DNA of 64,000 nt from Nitrospira lenta (GTDB lineage: Bacteria > Nitrospirota > Nitrospiria > Nitrospirales > Nitrospiraceae): positions 1-64,000 of the forward strand of contig CAMBDY010000012.1 in assembly GCA_945865525.1 (NCBI GenBank), written 5' to 3'. The position numbers and the translations under genes are program-made. Below the pieces are notes generated by a model. The model saw only the letters and a program-made list of their open reading frames with translations, did no database searches and was not told the DNA's origin. Shown here in pieces: positions 51,572 through 59,792 of this stretch (its first letter is position 1; each line of letters starts with the position of its first letter).

Positions 51572-51636
51572 GGTTGGATCGGGGGCCGCGGCAACTCGGC
51601 CCCCGTGTCAATCCGCGTTTCCCATCTCCTCTACCG

Positions 51637-51969
51637 ATGAACCCAAACACCGTCAAAGAATTTTTTGCGCTTCTGCCGGGCACGCTGGACGCAGAGGCTG
51701 CTGAAGATCTTGATGTGGTCTATCAATTCGATTTGAGTGGCGCACAGGGCGGGCAGTACATTCTGACGATTCGTGAGGGAGCCTGTCAGGTCACAGCGGG
51801 GCTGCATGAGGATCCGCACGTGTCACTTTCGATGGCCGGAGAGGATTGCATCAAGATTTTGAAGGGACAGTTGAGTGGGCCAGCCGTTGCTATGTCTGGG
51901 CGGCTCAAGATCAGCGGGGACATCGGTCTCGCGATGCAATTAAAGGCACTGTTTCCTACTCTCGGCTAA
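51637..51969 (+). CDS. SCP2 sterol-binding-like domain protein
   Basis: A 110-residue single-domain protein with the SCP2 pattern: LDVVYQFDLSGAQGGQYILTIREGACQVTAG, then EDPHVSLSMAGEDCIKILKGQLSGPAVAMSGRLKISGDIGLAMQLKALF. SCP2 folds bind lipids or fatty acyl groups; in a hopanoid producer a lipid ligand is a reasonable guess. It follows the SpeD-like gene by 65 nt. Confidence 0.82.
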   Translation: MNPNTVKEFFALLPGTLDAEAAEDLDVVYQFDLSGAQGGQYILTIREGACQVTAGLHEDPHVSLSMAGEDCIKILKGQLSGPAVAMSGRLKISGDIGLAMQLKALFPTLG

Positions 51970-52112
51970 CCAGCCAGCCTCTCCGGTAGGGTGCTGAAAA
52001 ACTCTTCCACCGTCGTTTTCAGTTTGTCAAAATCCTCAATGTGCCTGCGGCCTAACTGGAGGAATTTTTAAGCATCCTGCAGGAGCAAGGATCTGTCGCG
52101 CGCATATCGTGG
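51970..52112. other. Convergent intergenic region with an imperfect hairpin
   Basis: GCTGAAAAAC followed by GTTTTCAG makes an 8-bp imperfect stem near 51992-52022. Further on AGCATCCTGCAGG appears. These words recall the GGATGCTGAAAAA intergenic repeats found in many environmental genomes. No strong terminator is seen. Confidence 0.35.
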
Positions 52113-55100
52113 CTATTGATTGGGTGGTGCTAGCCCCGCTTCTGCTGGGATCCAATCAGCTTCTGGCGGAACCTCGTCCTTCTGGCGAGGGAACCGTTCT
52201 TCCAAGATCACATAGATCGTGGGCACGAGAAAGAGCGTGAGAATCGTCGAGACACTGAGTCCTCCGACGACGGTGCGTGCCAAGGGGGCATTCGTTTCGC
52301 CGCCCGTGCCCCAGCCGATCGCCATGGGCAGCAGTCCCGCAACGGTCGCGAGGGAGGTCATCAGGATGGGACGGAGTCGGGTCCGCGCCGCCGTGATGGC
52401 CGCATCGTGTAACTCCCGCCCTTTCCGCCGCAGCACGTTCGTGTAATCCACCAATAGGACGCCGTTTGAGACCACGATGCCCAGCATCATGATGATACCC
52501 ATCATTGAAGTAGTGGAGAGGGTCGTGTTGGTCAGGAAGAGGATCAGGATGACGCCAGGAAAGCCCATGGGGACCGCAAACATGATGACGAAGGGATCGA
52601 TCAGTGATTTGAACTGGGCTGCCATTACCATGTAAACGAGGATGAGCGCCAAGACTGTGGCAAATATCAGGCCCTCGAAGGTCTCGCGCTGCTGTTGGAT
52701 TTGGCCGGCCAACTTGATGCTGAAGCCGGCGGGGAGCTGGATCTTGGCAAAGCCTGCTTCCAGATCGGCCCCGATGGTGCCGAGATCCCGATTTACCGGG
52801 TTAGCGGTTAGATGGACCACCCGCTGAAAGTATTTGCGCTCGATCTTCACAGGACCGGCATTGAGCTTGAGCGAAGCCACGTTTTTGAGGAGGACCGGGT
52901 CGCCGGTTTTGGTGGTCAACACGATATTTTCGATGTCCGTGAGGTTCTGCCGGTGCTCTTCCGCCAACCAGGCACTGATGTAGTACTCGTTCCCGTTTTG
53001 CGGGTCTGTATAGATAATGGGGTCAGTTTGACCGTTGCCGTTCAGTGAGAAGAGCACCGCATTCGCCACGTCCGTTTCGCTAATGCCCAGGAGCGCGGCC
53101 TTTTCGCGATCGACTACGACATTAACCTCGGGATAGTTCTCCTCGCGGCTGACTTCGATGTCGGCTAAGCCAGGGATCTGGTGCATCATGGTTTCGACTT
53201 CGCGGATGACCCCACGGGCTTTCTCAAAGTCGTAGCCGTAGATCTCGACATCGACGGACTTTTGTGACCCGAAGCTGGTGACTCGTTTCACGAGCCCGCC
53301 TGGATCGAAGAACATCGCGACGCCCGGAAAGAGCTTAAGCACTTTGGGCCGCACGTCGTTCATGATCTGCACTTGGTTTCTGGTCCGTTTCTCTGGCGAG
53401 ACGAGATACACGGAAATGATCGACGTATGGGGGCCGGTGTTTGGATTAAACAGGGAGGAGCGGCCCTGGGCCAAGACGCCGGTGCTGGAAATAATGGTTC
53501 CCAGTTCCTCGGTCGGGATCTGGGCGCGCAGTACCCGTTCAACTTCGGCTACTTGCTGCTCGGTTTTTTCCACGCGCTGACCGACCGGTCCTCGCAGGAC
53601 GATGCGGAACTGGCTTTCGTCTGACACCGGTAGAAATTCCGTACCGATCTTGGGCACCAGCGTGAGCGAGGTGACGAAGAGAAGGAGGATGCCGCTGATG
53701 AAGAGCTTGCGATGGCCTAGGACCCAGCGGAGCGACTCCTCATAGCCTCTATCCAGCGACTCATACCGCTCGCGGCTCCAATTCATCATCCGGACAAACC
53801 AGCGTGGCATGGACTGGTGGGCTTCCTGTTCCGGTTTGAGGAATTTGTAACAGAGTGCGGGGGTTACCGTGCGGGAGACGAAGAAGGAGGTGAAGAGCGA
53901 GATCGCGATCGTGATCGTCAGAGGAATCAGAAGCAGACGGGCAATTCCTGCGACGAAGAAAATCGGGAGGAACACGACGACCGTGGTGATGGTCGAGGCC
54001 AGAATAGGCATCGCCACTTCGCGCGCCGCTTCCAAGATCGCATTCCAGCGGCGGGGTGTGTCGTTGAGGTGCCGCTGAATGTTTTCAAGCTCCACGATAG
54101 AGTCGTCAACCAGTCGGCCGATCCCGAGGGCTAAGCCTCCCAGCGTGAACACGTTTAGCGTTTGCCCAGAGAAATAGAGCACGATGAAGGTCACCATGAT
54201 CGAGAGGGGAATGGAGACGGAAATGATCAGGGTACTCGTGAAATTACGGAGGAAGATCAAGATGACGGCCGCCGCCAGCAGTGATCCGTGCAGCGCCTGT
54301 TCCACGAGGTTATTGATCGACTGGCGGATGTAGACCGATTGGTCGAAGGAAATGCCGAGCTTCACACTGGAGGGGAGGCCGACCATCTTCGGTAGGGCCT
54401 TGCGCAGCGCATCCACCACTGCCACGGTGTTGGCGATCGGCTGTTTATTGACACGGAGATAGACGGCTCTGGTCCCGTCCGTTCGGACGATGTTGGTTTG
54501 AATATCCGATGAATCGGTGACGGTCCCGACGTCCCGCACCCGCACGGGGCTGCCCTGCTGGTTGACCTTCACGATCACGTCCTGGATTGGGTCGACCGTG
54601 CGGAACTGATTGTTGGTGAAGACATTGTAGTCCAAATTACCGGCCTTGATGTCGCCGGAGGGCAGGATCAGATTGGCCGCCTTCACGGATTTGACGACGT
54701 CGAGGATCGAGAGGCTCCTAGCGTTCAAGAGGGCCGGATCTAGGTTGATGTTGATCTGGCGAATCTTTCCGCCTTCCACGGTGGCGGCGGCGACGTCGGC
54801 AATCTGCTCGATTTGCGGCGCAACCGTGTTGTAGGCCAGGTCGTAGAGGGCCCGTTCGTCCAGATCGTTGCTGGAGACCGTCACGTAGGAGACTGGGATA
54901 TTAGAGACGTCGAATTTGACGATGAAGGGCTGCAAGATACCGGGCGGCAGGCTGTTCAGGATCTGCGTGACCCGCTGCATCACCTCCATCTGGCCCACGT
55001 TGATGTCCGCGCCCCAGTTGAACCAGATCTGTACTGCGCCGATGCCTTGCTTGGCGAAGGACTCGACATGCTCGACGTTCGAGGCAGAGCTGACGGCCTT

Positions 55101-55304
55101 TTCGATGGGATAGACGACGCTTTGTTCGATGTCGAGGGGCGGCGCACCTTTATAGATGACGCCGACGAAGGCTACCGGCACTTGAATCTGGGGGAAGAGA
55201 TCCACTGGCAGCCGCTGCACCGAGGTGGCGCCCAGCAGCACCATGGCCAGAGACAGCATCAAGATGCCGATGCGATTGCGAAGTGCGAGAAGGGTTAACC
55301 ACAT
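52113..55304 (-). CDS. RND-family efflux pump, inner-membrane transporter (HAE1 type)
   Basis: A 1063-residue proton-driven exporter with 12 helices and two large periplasmic loops. The N-terminus is LALRNRIGILMLSLAMVLLGATSVQRLPVDLFPQIQVPVAFVGVIYKGAPP. The proton-relay aspartates are in GLALGIGRLVDDSIVELENIQRHL; the second half has GFPGVILILFLTNTTLSTTSMMGIIMMLGIVVSNGVLLVDYTN and RPILMTSLATVAGLLPMAIGWGTGGE. This matches the multidrug HAE1 (AcrB/MdtB-like) branch. It forms an operon with the adaptor and tetR; no outer-membrane channel gene is present. Confidence 0.95.
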   Translation of the reverse strand: MWLTLLALRNRIGILMLSLAMVLLGATSVQRLPVDLFPQIQVPVAFVGVIYKGAPPLDIEQSVVYPIEKAVSSASNVEHVESFAKQGIGAVQIWFNWGADINVGQMEVMQRVTQILNSLPPGILQPFIVKFDVSNIPVSYVTVSSNDLDERALYDLAYNTVAPQIEQIADVAAATVEGGKIRQININLDPALLNARSLSILDVVKSVKAANLILPSGDIKAGNLDYNVFTNNQFRTVDPIQDVIVKVNQQGSPVRVRDVGTVTDSSDIQTNIVRTDGTRAVYLRVNKQPIANTVAVVDALRKALPKMVGLPSSVKLGISFDQSVYIRQSINNLVEQALHGSLLAAAVILIFLRNFTSTLIISVSIPLSIMVTFIVLYFSGQTLNVFTLGGLALGIGRLVDDSIVELENIQRHLNDTPRRWNAILEAAREVAMPILASTITTVVVFLPIFFVAGIARLLLIPLTITIAISLFTSFFVSRTVTPALCYKFLKPEQEAHQSMPRWFVRMMNWSRERYESLDRGYEESLRWVLGHRKLFISGILLLFVTSLTLVPKIGTEFLPVSDESQFRIVLRGPVGQRVEKTEQQVAEVERVLRAQIPTEELGTIISSTGVLAQGRSSLFNPNTGPHTSIISVYLVSPEKRTRNQVQIMNDVRPKVLKLFPGVAMFFDPGGLVKRVTSFGSQKSVDVEIYGYDFEKARGVIREVETMMHQIPGLADIEVSREENYPEVNVVVDREKAALLGISETDVANAVLFSLNGNGQTDPIIYTDPQNGNEYYISAWLAEEHRQNLTDIENIVLTTKTGDPVLLKNVASLKLNAGPVKIERKYFQRVVHLTANPVNRDLGTIGADLEAGFAKIQLPAGFSIKLAGQIQQQRETFEGLIFATVLALILVYMVMAAQFKSLIDPFVIMFAVPMGFPGVILILFLTNTTLSTTSMMGIIMMLGIVVSNGVLLVDYTNVLRRKGRELHDAAITAARTRLRPILMTSLATVAGLLPMAIGWGTGGETNAPLARTVVGGLSVSTILTLFLVPTIYVILEERFPRQKDEVPPEADWIPAEAGLAPPNQ

Positions 55305-55387
55305 AATGGAAAGTGTGATGAGTGATGAGTCATGGGTGAGGCGCTCGGGATTGGTAGCACGTGAGTTGTCAGGGCACTATTCACGTC
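55305..55387. repeat. Repeat between the RND adaptor and pump genes
   Basis: GTGATGAGTGATGAGT at 55315-55330 is identical to 15845-15860. TTCACGTCTTACCCATCACG at the far end is an imperfect complement. It lies within the adaptor-pump transcript. Confidence 0.5.
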
Positions 55388-56578
55388 TTACCCATCACGT
55401 TTCGCTGGAGTTATGGGTTGTGCCTGCACGGCTGTTCCGTCGTGCACAAGATCTTTTCCTGAGACGATCACTTGCTCGGACCCGTCTAGGCCCTTGGTGA
55501 TCTCGACCCGGTTGTCCTCACGGACGCCGATTTCGACCGGCACGCGCTGGGCCTTGCCCTCGCGGACAATATAGACATATTGGGCCTCTTCCAAGCGGCT
55601 GACCGCGTCGATGGGAATCTGAATCGCGTTGCGATGGCTGCCGACGAGGACTTCGACGCGGGCGAACATGCCGCCCTTCAAGACATGGCTCTTATTCGGG
55701 AGGTCCACCTCGACCGTCATGGTGCGGGTGGCCCGGTTCAGAGCCTGGACGATTCTGGTGACCCTCCCCTCGAAGACGCGTTCGGGATAGGCTTCGGCTC
55801 GCACGTCCGCCTTTTGACCCATCTGGATGAGCGGGACGTCTTTCTCCACCACCTCGATCAGAATGCGGACTGTCTGAATTTCATGGAGGGTGAGGATACC
55901 GTGCGAGGTCGTGGAGGTACCGGCGGTGGTACCGCTGACATAGGCGCCGAGATCGAGGTTGCGCTCGGCTACATAGCCGGCGAAGGGCGCACGAATATAG
56001 GAATAGGCCAAGTTTGTTTCAGCTTGGGCCTGGGCGACCGCCATTTGCTGGACCTGTGCGCGCAGCGAGTCGAGGGCCGCCACCGCTGCATCGTATGAGA
56101 CCTGGGCGGTATCGAGGTCTTGCTGCGCGACGAATTGGTCTTTGATCAACGCCTGCATTCGCTGGAGCGTGAGGGTGGCATTGCGGACGCTCGCATCCTG
56201 CTGGGCGACCCGTGCGCTGGCTGCGGCGAGGTTGGCCTTGGCCTGGTTGACGGCATGTTGGTAATCCGTATGGTCGATTTCGACCAGGAGTTGGTTGGCT
56301 TTGACGAGGTCGCCCTTGTCGACGTAGATCTTGCCGATGTAGCCGTCCACTCGCGAGAATAGATTGACCACCTGGTTGGGGGTGATGTCGGCGGTATAGG
56401 TGAGCCGAATGGCCAGGTCCTGCTTCAGCGGGGTTGCGGTGGCGACGGTGATGACGCGGGTTTTGCGGACATCGTTTTTAGCTCCGCTGCTGAGGCGGAA
56501 CACGACGAGGGCGGTGATCGCAAAGAAAATGATCACGCCAAGTATGACAATCGGATGTCGTTTCAAAGACTTCATCAC
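55388..56578 (-). CDS. RND efflux periplasmic adaptor (membrane fusion protein)
   Basis: A 396-residue HlyD/AcrA-type adaptor anchored by one N-terminal helix (HPIVILGVIIFFAITALVVF). The lipoyl-like part is NLFSRVDGYIGKIYVDKGDLVKANQLLVEID, the coiled-coil hairpin covers about residues 100-170 (ALIKDQFVAQQDLDTAQVSYDAAVAALDSLRAQV), and the beta-barrel follows with SYIRAPFAGYVAERNLDLGAYV. There is no lipobox. It links the RND pump to an outer-membrane channel encoded elsewhere. Its ATG overlaps the tetR stop by 4 nt. Confidence 0.93.
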   Translation of the reverse strand: MMKSLKRHPIVILGVIIFFAITALVVFRLSSGAKNDVRKTRVITVATATPLKQDLAIRLTYTADITPNQVVNLFSRVDGYIGKIYVDKGDLVKANQLLVEIDHTDYQHAVNQAKANLAAASARVAQQDASVRNATLTLQRMQALIKDQFVAQQDLDTAQVSYDAAVAALDSLRAQVQQMAVAQAQAETNLAYSYIRAPFAGYVAERNLDLGAYVSGTTAGTSTTSHGILTLHEIQTVRILIEVVEKDVPLIQMGQKADVRAEAYPERVFEGRVTRIVQALNRATRTMTVEVDLPNKSHVLKGGMFARVEVLVGSHRNAIQIPIDAVSRLEEAQYVYIVREGKAQRVPVEIGVREDNRVEITKGLDGSEQVIVSGKDLVHDGTAVQAQPITPAKRDG

Positions 56579-57252
56579 GCACGCCTCCTCGGCGTCGTAC
56601 GACTGGCTGGTTGCTGGATTAGACCGGTGAGGAACAGATCGACGTAGGTCGAGACCGTGTCTTCGTGCGATTGATGCATTGGGACTTCGAAGATTTCATG
56701 GAGTAACCGGTGATGGACGACCATGCCGATGAAGGCGCGGGCCGCCAGGAGGGGATCGACTGGGCGAAAGGCTCCGTCGTCGATCCGGGTCCGAATGTAG
56801 GTGGCGAGATAGTCGTAGAAGATTTTATGGTGTTTGCCGAAGAACATTTCGGAGAGTTCATGTCCCTCGAGGGCGCTGAACAGCAAGAGCCGCAAGAGGG
56901 TCGAATCCACGTTTGGGCGGATGCGAGAGCTCGCAATCATGGTAAAGACGCGGTGGTCGTCCCGTTTCTTGGAGACCTTCTCCACCGCTTCGAGCAGTTC
57001 GTTGACGGTGACTTTCTCCTCTAGGATCGCGGCATAGAGCGCCCGCTTTGTGGGGAAATATTTAAAGACCAGAGCTTCGCTCACACCTGCGGCCTTGGCA
57101 ATTTCTTTGGTCGTGGTGCCGTTGAACCCCTTGGCGGCAAAGAGCGAGGCGGCCGCAGCAATCAAACCGGCCTGTCGTTCTTTGCTGGAGGGACGTATGG
57201 TTCGAGCAATTTGTTGCACCGAGTCCTCGTGAGTGAGTGAGTATTTACTCAC
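56575..57252 (-). CDS. TetR-family repressor of the RND efflux operon
   Basis: A 225-residue regulator. The DNA-binding domain is near residues 25-70: AGLIAAAASLFAAKGFNGTTTKEIAKAAGVSEALVFKYFPTKRALYAAI, a textbook TetR helix-turn-helix. The C-terminal ligand-binding domain is helical (FRPVDPLLAARAFIGMVVHHRLLHEIFEV). As first gene of the operon, overlapping the adaptor gene, it probably represses its own transcription until a pump substrate binds. The GTG at 57252 follows a weak -10 by 6 nt; a GTG at 57219 with GAGGA upstream is a serious alternative. A 16-bp palindrome covers the start. Confidence 0.88.
   Translation of the reverse strand: MSKYSLTHEDSVQQIARTIRPSSKERQAGLIAAAASLFAAKGFNGTTTKEIAKAAGVSEALVFKYFPTKRALYAAILEEKVTVNELLEAVEKVSKKRDDHRVFTMIASSRIRPNVDSTLLRLLLFSALEGHELSEMFFGKHHKIFYDYLATYIRTRIDDGAFRPVDPLLAARAFIGMVVHHRLLHEIFEVPMHQSHEDTVSTYVDLFLTGLIQQPASRTTPRRRA
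57237..57252. promoter_or_regulatory. Palindromic operator candidate at the tetR start
   Basis: GTGAGTATTTACTCAC has perfect 7-bp arms (GTGAGTA and TACTCAC) around TT. It overlaps the presumed transcription start of tetR and is preceded by two more GTGA units. Size, symmetry and place fit a TetR operator for autoregulation. Confidence 0.55.
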
Positions 57253-57258
57253 TTTCAA

Positions 57259-57288
57259 ACAGTACCATGTGGAGAGGTTTCTTGGCAA
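57259..57288 (-). promoter_or_regulatory. Weak candidate promoter of the tetR-RND operon
   Basis: TTGCCA (57283-57288, minus strand), 18-nt spacer and TACTGT (57259-57264), directly upstream of the palindrome. The -10 is weak. Confidence 0.3.
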
Positions 57289-57334
57289 GCAACGAGCGAG
57301 TTTGTTATCAGACCAATCAGGAGAGCGGGGGTGG

Positions 57335-57970
57335 CTAAAACACGGTGGCGGAATTGCCTTCGAGCATTTTGAGGCGGAGCTCCTGGCTCTCGAAGAAGAT
57401 GATGCCCCGGTCCGTAGCCATTTCGTAGCGGAGGTTGATGTCGCTCGCGAACCCAGTCCAACTGTAAAACTTGACGGCCCCTCCGGTAAATTGCCCCGGT
57501 GTGCGGTCGAGTGAACCATAGCGAGATTGGAGGTAGGTCAGGATCTGTTCATGGGCGGCCTTGCCTTGATAGCGGACGGTCACGCGCGTGAGTTTTCCGT
57601 CGAAGGTTAGGAGCATCATGGAATCGACTTTCGCAGGGCCGAGCGTGGGCGCGCCCGTTTTTAGTTCGTAGGTTTGCGCGCGGTCTGCATCCTCGACTTT
57701 GACGAAGGTGTCGGTATCTGAGAAGGCTGTTCCCCAGAGAATGCCTTCAAAGCCGTTGGGGTCGTTCTGCATCGGCACGGCAAAGGCCAGGCTGGCCGAG
57801 AGGGTTAACGCGTAGAAGGCTTGGATCAGGATGTGGGGAAAAGCCAGATGGCTTACCCGCCCCACCGTGGCACGCCGCGCTCCGATGAACGCTGAATGAT
57901 GCACACGGACGAGTGAGCGGATTGTCAGTTGCGTGTTCATCGTTTTCTCATGGGCGCTCTGTTTGAGCAT
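57335..57970 (-). CDS. Exported protein, tandem paralogue 2
   Basis: A 211-residue protein with a hydrophobic segment (LIQAFYALTLSASLAFAVP) likely serving as a signal peptide after a long N-region. The mature part shares clear motifs with its upstream neighbour: NDPNGFEGILWG, RVTVRYQGKAAHEQILTYLQSRYGSLDRTPGQ, and a closing segment on a tryptophan-bearing strand (FYSWTGFASDINLRYEMATDRGIIFF). Function unknown. The ATG at 57970 is 4 nt behind the paralogue stop and has GGAG 7 nt upstream, so the pair is co-translated; ATG 57940 is an alternative. Confidence 0.7.
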   Translation of the reverse strand: MLKQSAHEKTMNTQLTIRSLVRVHHSAFIGARRATVGRVSHLAFPHILIQAFYALTLSASLAFAVPMQNDPNGFEGILWGTAFSDTDTFVKVEDADRAQTYELKTGAPTLGPAKVDSMMLLTFDGKLTRVTVRYQGKAAHEQILTYLQSRYGSLDRTPGQFTGGAVKFYSWTGFASDINLRYEMATDRGIIFFESQELRLKMLEGNSATVF

Positions 57971-57974
57971 CCTG

Positions 57975-58508
57975 CTACTCCGCTGAATCGTTGACACGGT
58001 CGTTGAATCGCGGAGCTAGGGTGCGGCTGTCGATAAAGATAAAGCCCCGCGCCGTGTTGGCATGATAGGTCAGGCTGATCTCCGTCTCCCGCCCGCGCCA
58101 GGTATATTGCTGATTGAGACCCCGTAGCATCTGGCCTGGAATACGATCGAGTGAGCCGAACTGTTGCTCAAGATAGGACAGGATTTGGGTGTGGCGGTCG
58201 TCGCCCTGGTAGCGGATGGTGACACGGGCAAATTGACCATCGACCGTCAAGAAGTGGACGCTCTCGACCGGAGTCCCGGCATAGGAGGGCGTGGCGCTCC
58301 GCAATTGGAATTCGTTCACATGGGGGCCTGCTCTGGTGACTTCCAGCTCTGGTCTCTCCGTGAGGGTGGCGCCCCAGGTCAGGTTCTGGAACCCGTTTGG
58401 ATCGTTGATCATCCCGACTGCCTGGGCGGACAGGGGATGGCCTCCTGAGAGGAGGAGCCCCAAGAAGAGTAGGTACAGGCCTGTGCGATTCCGTTGCTGT
58501 CCGATCAT
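57975..58508 (-). CDS. Exported protein, tandem paralogue 1
   Basis: A 177-residue protein with a signal peptide (GLYLLFLGLLLSGGHPLSAQA). Motifs NDPNGFQNLTWGATL, RVTIRYQGDDRHTQILSYLEQQFGSLDRIPGQ and QYTWRGRETEISLTYHANTARGFIFIDSR match the downstream gene in order and spacing, showing a tandem duplication. No catalytic motif is evident. It diverges from the phosphonate-type operon. Confidence 0.7.
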   Translation of the reverse strand: MIGQQRNRTGLYLLFLGLLLSGGHPLSAQAVGMINDPNGFQNLTWGATLTERPELEVTRAGPHVNEFQLRSATPSYAGTPVESVHFLTVDGQFARVTIRYQGDDRHTQILSYLEQQFGSLDRIPGQMLRGLNQQYTWRGRETEISLTYHANTARGFIFIDSRTLAPRFNDRVNDSAE

Positions 58509-58558
58509 GGGAGAAAGCTATCACGGTCGATTTGATGGTGCAACTCTCTCAGCTTTGT

Positions 58559-58588
58559 TGAGAATGTCGCGAGGCCTAGCTTATAATG
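58559..58588 (+). promoter_or_regulatory. Promoter of the phosphonate/phosphonolipid operon
   Basis: TTGAGA (58559-58564), 18-nt spacer, perfect TATAAT (58583-58588). The leader to the ATG at 58630 is about 35 nt and contains GAGGAA 10 nt before the start. Confidence 0.6.
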
Positions 58589-58629
58589 GCGCGGTTTTCC
58601 ATGTGCTTAGCGGCGAGGAACCGGTACTA

Positions 58630-59127
58630 ATGATTGAAAGCGACGCATTCGTTCAAGCCTTGCAAGATATCGGGGTGGATTTCTTTACTGGGGTCCCTGA
58701 CTCGATCCTAGGTGGCATCATTGCCGAGTTGATGGGGCGGCGACTCTATGTCCCGGCCGTACGAGAAGATGAAGCCGTGGCTATGGCGGCGGGGGCCTAT
58801 ATGGCGGGCAAGGTTCCGGCCGTGCTCATGCAGAACTCCGGGCTCGGTACGTCACTCAACACGATTATTTCGTTGAACGTGATTTACCGCCAGCCCTGTA
58901 TCCTGATCGTGTCCTGGCGTGGCCAGCATGGCAAGGATGCGCCGGAGCATCTGGTGATGGGCGAGGTAATGGAGCCTTTTCTCGATATCATGAAGATCCC
59001 CCACCGCACCCTGACGGAAAAGACGGCGGTTGAGGATTTGAAATGGTTGGCGGAGACCTTTATGAAGCAGCGGGTCCCCGTGGTGCTCTTGATTACCAAA
59101 GGTGTCGTGAAGGGGTTGCACCCATGA
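58630..59127 (+). CDS. Phosphonopyruvate/sulfopyruvate decarboxylase, alpha (N-terminal) subunit
   Basis: A 165-residue thiamine-diphosphate enzyme half of the ComD/Ppd-N type. GVDFFTGVPDSILGGIIAEL is the family start; VREDEAVAMAAGAYMAGK carries the catalytic glutamate (Glu46) that activates the cofactor; VLMQNSGLGTSLNTIISLNVIYRQPCILIVSWRGQ follows. Phosphonopyruvate decarboxylase converts phosphonopyruvate to phosphonoacetaldehyde; it is normally one chain of about 375 residues, whereas sulfopyruvate decarboxylase ComDE is split as here. The gene context (PhnW-like, PntC-like) argues for the phosphonate substrate. Its stop overlaps the beta gene (ATGA). Confidence 0.85.
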   Translation: MIESDAFVQALQDIGVDFFTGVPDSILGGIIAELMGRRLYVPAVREDEAVAMAAGAYMAGKVPAVLMQNSGLGTSLNTIISLNVIYRQPCILIVSWRGQHGKDAPEHLVMGEVMEPFLDIMKIPHRTLTEKTAVEDLKWLAETFMKQRVPVVLLITKGVVKGLHP

Positions 59128-59702
59128 GGCCGGAGCAAGGCACCATGCAGAGTCGGGCGATGGCCATGGCCGCCTTGATGGAACTGCTAACCGACCAGCC
59201 GGTGATCATTTGCAATGGGTTTCCGTCGCGGGAGGCTCAGAAAATTGCCGATCGTCCCACCCATTTCTACATGATCGGGTCCATGGGATCGGCGGCGGCG
59301 ATTGGGCTGGGTGTGGCGTTGGCCAAGCCGAACAAGCAAGTAGTGATCTTCGATGGAGACGGCAATGTGTTGATGGGGCTGGGCACGCTGGCCACGGTTG
59401 GCGCCCTCAAGCCCAAGAATTTCATTCAGGTGGTCTTCGACAACGAAGTCTACGGGACGACCGGTAACCAGCCGACGATTTCCAATGTGGTGCCGCTGGA
59501 GAAGGTGGCGAAGGCGGCCGGCTATGTAAACGTCGAGCGGGTCCGGGAACGAGAAGACCTCGTGTACGAATTCAAAGACATGCTGAAGAAGGACGGGCCG
59601 AGTCTGTTACTGGTGAAAGTCAATGAGATGGTGGAAGATGCCGGACGCGTCATGCTGGATCCGCCGGACATCACAAAGCGGTTCATGAAAGCGATCGAAT
59701 AA
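59124..59702 (+). CDS. Phosphonopyruvate/sulfopyruvate decarboxylase, beta (C-terminal) subunit
   Basis: A 192-residue partner with the thiamine-diphosphate/Mg motif GDG (78-80) followed after 26 residues by Asn107: IFDGDGNVLMGLGTLATVGAL...QVVFDNEVYGTTGNQPTIS. FYMIGSMGSAAAIGLGVALAKPNKQVV is also typical. The YGTTGNQ form is closer to ComE than to the HDSTGGQ of one-chain Ppd. It starts inside the alpha stop codon, so the two subunits are made in fixed ratio. The start codon choice is settled by that overlap. Confidence 0.85.
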   Translation: MRPEQGTMQSRAMAMAALMELLTDQPVIICNGFPSREAQKIADRPTHFYMIGSMGSAAAIGLGVALAKPNKQVVIFDGDGNVLMGLGTLATVGALKPKNFIQVVFDNEVYGTTGNQPTISNVVPLEKVAKAAGYVNVERVREREDLVYEFKDMLKKDGPSLLLVKVNEMVEDAGRVMLDPPDITKRFMKAIE

Positions 59703-59792
59703 ACCTGCGCTGCACGGTGCATACAGAACGATGAGTCGCAGCGGGTTGCCTGCGCACTCCTCGGCGTATCGCGCATCGCTGATAGGGAGCCT

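Noticed and set aside
58630-59702. Acetolactate synthase or pyruvate decarboxylase
   Set aside because: Size, two-chain layout and the GVPDSIL and YGTTGNQ motifs match ComDE/Ppd, and the neighbours are phosphonate-type.
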